Part shown: piece by piece, positions 6,477 through 9,559 of the stretch
How the letters are laid out: each line of letters begins with the position of its first letter
Numbering within the stretch: the first letter of the stretch is position 1
Source: DATKIY01 sp035543875
GTDB taxonomy: Bacteria > Actinomycetota > Actinomycetes > JAHEKZ01
NCBI GenBank assembly: GCA_035543875.1
Contig: DATKIY010000252.1
Span: forward strand, 1 to 9,559
DNA: 9,559 nucleotides
Direction of reading: 5' to 3'
Translations under genes and position numbers: made by a program
Notes under the pieces: model-generated
Seen by the model: the letters and a program-made list of their open reading frames with translations, nothing else
Database searches by the model: none
Told to the model about the DNA's origin: nothing

Positions 6477-7844
6477 TCACAAACCTGCATCACCCATCAG
6501 GTTTGCGCGCAACAGGAGCATTGCTGCACGTGGGTCCGCACGAGCCAGCAATCCGGCGGCTGCCAGTACGTAGTGTTCATCCACCGCGAATCGTGCGTGT
6601 TCGGGGTGCCGCCACCCTCCAGCCGTGTCCCCGGCCACTTGCGAAACGATCACCTGCGCCGCTTCGCTCGTCGAGTGCCGCAGCACGCCACCCGAGCCCA
6701 CGACGAGCCTCACGCGCCGAAGGTCCTTTCCGGCGTAGTGAACTGCGCCAGAGGTTTGTGGCCTGGCGTGACGGCGAAGCGCGACGGTCGCTGCAAGTGT
6801 CGCCAAACGACGGTCAATAGCAGCTTCCTTCTCATCAATAGGCAGCAAGCTGGGGTCGTGCGTTCGGATCAGCGCCGCGTCGCGCAGCGACGGAAGCTCA
6901 GCCTCGTCGACCAGGCGCTCACTGACCGCTGCGTCGACGATGCCAGTGGCGTTCCATCGAACTCCTAGGTCCCCCTCCACCGTTCGGCTTCGCCAGAGCG
7001 TGGAAACAGCCTCATTGTCCAGACCCATTTGCTCGGCATCGGGGGTCACTACCGAGTAGACGTCCGTGGTGGCGCCACCTATGTCGACGACAACGACATC
7101 TCCAACGCCTGGAAGATCCTCAAAGCCGTCAGACAACATCTCAACTCCCGCGAGAACGGCATCGGGGGTCGCAGCCGAGACCAACTGGGGTAGATCGAGC
7201 CGTTCGGACAGATGCTTGCCGCCGATGACGTGCTCGATGAAAACTTCACGAATGTGCTCGCGCGCCGCCCGAGGCTCAAGAACACCGATCTGTGGGAGCA
7301 CGTTCGTACTCGGATAGGTGTCAATTCCGGCTCGGCGGAGGATGCCTCCCACTTGGTCACGGGCCTCCACATTCCCAGCGACAACGATGGGGGTTTCTAC
7401 TCGACAACGCGCCAGCACTCGAGAGTTTGCGATGAGAACCTCGGAGTTGCCGCCGTCTGTTCCGCCCACCAGCAGGATCACATCGGGGCGAGCCTGGACC
7501 AGTTCAGTCACGGCATCGCCGTCCAACTCGCCGGACGTCACGTGCACGACACGCGCTCCGGCGGAGAGCCCGACTCGGTAGCCAGCTTCTGCGGTAATGG
7601 CTCGCTCGTAGCCCACGACGGCGAGCCGCAGACCTCCGCCCGCCGAACTACAAGCCAACAACTGAGCTGTGTCAATGTCCGGCACGAGTGTCCGTAGCTG
7701 CGCGCGAGCGTTGTCGAGTCCGTCTGCTACGTCGGAGTCAATTGTCGTTGGCGATGAAGCCGTCGCGACGAGTGCTCCATTGGATGGTTCTACAACTGTG
7801 AGCTTGGTGAAGGTTGATCCGAAGTCGACGCAAACGACGGCCAC
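6477..7844 (-). CDS. MutL/GlmL-family ASKHA protein (glutamate mutase-associated)
   Basis: A 455-residue protein, matching the roughly 460 residues usual for the glutamate mutase MutL family (not the mismatch-repair MutL). It has the actin/Hsp70-like ATP-binding fold: phosphate-1 motif CVDFGSTFTKL at 5-15 with D7, phosphate-2 motif VVDIGGATTDVYSV at 252-265, and a glycine-rich GSGGVLRH at 383-390. The family block LLVGGTDGGNSEVL is at 124-137. In clostridia this gene lies between the two subunits of adenosylcobalamin-dependent glutamate mutase and is thought to be a chaperone or reactivase for the B12 enzyme. No B12 mutase subunit is seen in this window, so its partner is unknown. The start is GTG 7844, one base after the stop of the metB-like gene (TGA-C-GTG), with only a weak ribosome site, so it is probably co-translated with it. 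Family assignment is confident; function is inferred. Confidence 0.9.
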   Translation of the reverse strand: MAVVCVDFGSTFTKLTVVEPSNGALVATASSPTTIDSDVADGLDNARAQLRTLVPDIDTAQLLACSSAGGGLRLAVVGYERAITAEAGYRVGLSAGARVVHVTSGELDGDAVTELVQARPDVILLVGGTDGGNSEVLIANSRVLARCRVETPIVVAGNVEARDQVGGILRRAGIDTYPSTNVLPQIGVLEPRAAREHIREVFIEHVIGGKHLSERLDLPQLVSAATPDAVLAGVEMLSDGFEDLPGVGDVVVVDIGGATTDVYSVVTPDAEQMGLDNEAVSTLWRSRTVEGDLGVRWNATGIVDAAVSERLVDEAELPSLRDAALIRTHDPSLLPIDEKEAAIDRRLATLAATVALRRHARPQTSGAVHYAGKDLRRVRLVVGSGGVLRHSTSEAAQVIVSQVAGDTAGGWRHPEHARFAVDEHYVLAAAGLLARADPRAAMLLLRANLMGDAGL

Positions 7845-7845
7845 G

Positions 7846-8985
7846 TCAACTCAGCATGTGTTTCAGGTCGCGTAGCAGGTCGTCAAGAGTCTCGATCCCA
7901 ACGCTGAGCCGTATCAAGTCAGCGGGCACCTCAAGCGGGCTGCCTGCTGCAGACGCGTGTGTCATACGTCCGGGGTGTTCAATCAGCGACTCAACGCCAC
8001 CCAAGGACTCAGCCAAAGTGAACAGCTCGGCGCGTTCGACGACCGCCACGGCGCTTGTCTCCCCGCCCTCAACTTGGAACGACACCATTCCACCAAAACC
8101 TCGCATCTGCCGAGCAGCGACGTCATGGTTGGGATGGTCTGGTAACCCCGGATAGTGGACACGCGTGACACGGGGATGACTGGTCAACATGTGCGCCACC
8201 GCGGCGGCGTTGGTGTTGTGACGGTCCATCCGCACACCCAGCGTTTTGATACCCCTCAGCACAAGCCAGCTGTCCATCGGGGCGGCAACGGCGCCCATCG
8301 CATTTTGGTAATACGCCAGTTGCTCTCCGAGCTCGGGCTCACGGGCAACAAGCGCACCGCCAATGACGTCGGAGTGCCCACCGAGATACTTAGTCGTCGA
8401 ATGCACGACTAAGTCGGCCCCGAGAGTCAGCGGCTGCTGGAGGTACGGTGATGCGAAGGTGTTGTCGACTACCAGGAGCGCTCCGGCACCATGCGCCAAA
8501 GAGCCAAGCGCCTCGATGTCGGCAATGTTGAGCAGTGGGTTGGTTGGTGTCTCGACCCAAAGCATGCGGGTATTCGGTTGCATCGCTTCGCGCACTGAGT
8601 CCACGTCCGAAAGCTGCGCGGGCGTGAATTCAACCCCCCACCGAGAAAGCACTTGCGCGAACAGTCGGTAGGTACCGCCGTACGCGTCATCGGGAATGAC
8701 TACGTGGTCGCCGGGAGAACAGAGCGCACGAAGCAGCGTGTCCTCGGCGGCCAGTCCGGACGCGAACGCCAAACCGCGCGTTCCCGACTCGATGGCGCGA
8801 AGACACTCTTCGAGTGCCGTTCTTGTCGGGTTGGCTGACCGGCTGTACTCATATCCGCCACGGAGTCCGCCGACGCCGTCCTGCTTGTATGTGGATACCT
8901 GGTGAATCGGCGGAACCACGGCACCAGTGAGCGAGTCCGGTTCCTGGCCAGCGTGCAGAGCGAGAGTTTCGAATCCGTCAGTCAC
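7846..8985 (-). CDS. metB: Cystathionine gamma-synthase/lyase, PLP-dependent
   Basis: A 379-residue Cys/Met-metabolism PLP enzyme of full family length. The PLP lysine is K199 in HSTTKYLGGHSD. D174 in VVDNTFASP contacts the pyridine ring, Y47 and R49 in YSRSANPT reach the phosphate of the neighbouring subunit, and Y102 lies in DDAYGGTYR. VESLIEHPGRMTH at 331-343 and R359 in LIRLSVGIE belong to the substrate site. The enzyme joins O-acetyl- or O-succinylhomoserine to cysteine to make cystathionine for methionine synthesis, or cleaves cystathionine to cysteine. Sequence alone does not separate the two reactions. DGVGGLRGG and HVVIPDDAYGGT closely resemble mycobacterial MetB (Rv1079, from memory), which favours synthase. 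The start is GTG 8985, the first start codon after the in-frame TAG of the upstream chemoreceptor. There is no ribosome site, but a TATGGT box ends six bases upstream, so a leaderless message is likely. MutL follows after one base. Confidence 0.93.
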   Translation of the reverse strand: MTDGFETLALHAGQEPDSLTGAVVPPIHQVSTYKQDGVGGLRGGYEYSRSANPTRTALEECLRAIESGTRGLAFASGLAAEDTLLRALCSPGDHVVIPDDAYGGTYRLFAQVLSRWGVEFTPAQLSDVDSVREAMQPNTRMLWVETPTNPLLNIADIEALGSLAHGAGALLVVDNTFASPYLQQPLTLGADLVVHSTTKYLGGHSDVIGGALVAREPELGEQLAYYQNAMGAVAAPMDSWLVLRGIKTLGVRMDRHNTNAAAVAHMLTSHPRVTRVHYPGLPDHPNHDVAARQMRGFGGMVSFQVEGGETSAVAVVERAELFTLAESLGGVESLIEHPGRMTHASAAGSPLEVPADLIRLSVGIETLDDLLRDLKHMLS

Positions 8986-8991
8986 GGCACG

Positions 8992-8997
8992 ACCATA
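8992..8997 (-). promoter_or_regulatory. Candidate leaderless -10 box for the metB-like gene
   Basis: On the - strand TATGGT is followed by CGTGCC and then GTG 8985, so transcription would start on the first codon. It sits in the 27-base gap after the chemoreceptor stop. No good -35 is seen at 16-18 bases. The lack of a Shine-Dalgarno supports a leaderless start here. Confidence 0.42.
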
Positions 8998-9012
8998 ACT
9001 GGCGGGATAGTT

Positions 9013-9559
9013 CTAGGAGACGTTGAGATCCTCGTCGTCGCTTACGGGTTCAGCTTCCAATCCTCGGCTCTGCTCAAGTTCCTCATCGGACTCCAGCATC
9101 CCCGGTGCCGTGAACTCGGCAAACCGTGCGTTGGCAAGGTCCTCAGCAAGGTCCTCCGCGTAGTCGTCAGCCAGGTCCTCCGCGCGGTGGCCTGACTGGC
9201 TCTGAAGCATGTCCTCGGTGAGCAAGCCCGATGGGTCTTCCGCGAAGTCGTCGGCCTCGCGTTCGAAGTACCTCACCGGTTCGAGGTCGTGGTCAGTGTC
9301 CTGTTCAACGCTGAATGTCGAGATCGAGTCCTGCATTGCGGCAGCCAGGGCAGAAATCTCTGTCGACGCAGCGGCCGTTTGTTTCGACCCAGCTGCGTAC
9401 TGTCGGGAGACTTCGGAGACTTGGGTCATCGCGACCACCACCTGATCCGACGCCGACCGCTGCTGCTGCGTCGCGATACTGATCTCCTCAGCCGCCGTCG
9501 TCGCCTCATCGACCATCGCCGCGATCCGATCCAACGCCACCACCGCACCCGCCGCCATC
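9013..9559 (-). CDS. Methyl-accepting chemotaxis protein, C-terminal part (5'-truncated)
   Basis: The frame is open to the right edge, so the start lies outside the window; the ATG at 9558 is probably an internal methionine. The first 84 or so visible residues are Ala/Ser/Thr/Gln-rich helix, including IAAMVDEATTAAEEISIATQ, AMTQVSEVSRQ and AAASTEISALAA. This is the descending arm of a chemoreceptor signalling coiled coil, after the hairpin tip. EE at 24-25 and QQ at 31-32 are candidate methylation pairs. Receptor, HAMP and membrane segments would be upstream. After about residue 85 the coil gives way to a tail of some 97 residues, about one third Asp/Glu, with a tetrapeptide repeat near 126-144. 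It does not end in the NWETF-type pentapeptide that tethers CheR/CheB in enterobacteria. The protein would signal to CheA/CheW, implying a motile host. The metB-like gene follows after 27 bases in the same frame, with no clear functional link. Confidence 0.87.
   Translation of the reverse strand, partial: MAAGAVVALDRIAAMVDEATTAAEEISIATQQQRSASDQVVVAMTQVSEVSRQYAAGSKQTAAASTEISALAAAMQDSISTFSVEQDTDHDLEPVRYFEREADDFAEDPSGLLTEDMLQSQSGHRAEDLADDYAEDLAEDLANARFAEFTAPGMLESDEELEQSRGLEAEPVSDDEDLNVS
9127..9183 (-). repeat. Degenerate 12-bp tandem repeat in the chemoreceptor tail
   Basis: The stretch encodes AEDL-ADDY-AEDL-AEDL-ANA, a four-residue unit repeated in frame. On the + strand the core GGTCCTC recurs at 9138, 9150 and 9174, spaced by 12 and 24 bases, so the DNA itself is repetitive. 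This suggests expansion by slippage within the acidic tail and makes it a likely site of length variation between strains. Confidence 0.7.

Noticed and set aside
6477..7844. DNA mismatch-repair MutL
   Set aside because: The shared name is misleading. The sequence has ASKHA phosphate motifs (CVDFGSTFTKL, VVDIGGATTD) and none of the GHKL ATPase motifs of mismatch-repair MutL.
8982..8996. A four-codon ORF (ATG GTC GTG CCG TGA) overlapping the metB-like start
   Set aside because: Its ATG lies inside the proposed -10 hexamer, so it would not be on the leaderless message; it looks like coincidence.

Overview
The window looks like ordinary chromosomal DNA from a GC-rich, motile bacterium, most likely an actinomycete (inference). 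GC is roughly 60% by eye. The AAA+/VWA pair at the left end resembles the mycobacterial Rv0958/Rv0959 gene pair. The sulfur enzyme is of the mycobacterial MetB type. Several starts lack a Shine-Dalgarno sequence but have a TANNNT hexamer 6-7 bases upstream, the usual leaderless arrangement in Actinomycetota. A chemoreceptor fragment implies motility. I cannot name the genus. I see no insertion sequence, phage gene, CRISPR array, tRNA or rRNA, and no abrupt change in composition.

The left half is on the + strand. The C-terminal part of an AAA+ ATPase of the magnesium-chelatase type (1-708) is followed after 3 bases by a 652-residue VWA-domain protein with an intact metal-binding (MIDAS) site (712-2670). 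A 12-TM MFS exporter follows 36 bases later (2707-3930). These three genes share one reading frame, each separated from the next by a single stop codon. A 167-base leader then holds a -10-like box, a possible leaderless 26-codon ORF and two small hairpins, the second covering a perfect AGGAGG. It precedes a 10-TM EamA/DMT transporter (4098-5066).

The right half is on the - strand and reads from right to left. It holds the C-terminal part of a methyl-accepting chemotaxis protein with a long acidic, repeat-bearing tail (9559-9013), then a cystathionine gamma-synthase/lyase (8985-7846). One base later comes an ASKHA-fold protein of the MutL/GlmL family linked to B12-dependent glutamate mutase (7844-6477), and then an amidase-signature hydrolase (6430-5063). 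The two halves converge on one CTAG tetranucleotide that supplies both stop codons.

The AAA+ and VWA proteins very probably form one ATP-driven complex of unknown target. MetB and MutL are probably co-translated, but no B12 mutase is visible for MutL to serve. The two transporters and the amidase have no assignable substrate. I did not find a clear new defence or mobile system. The items most worth checking are the DMT-transporter leader, the stand-alone MutL gene coupled to metB, and the acidic tail of the chemoreceptor.
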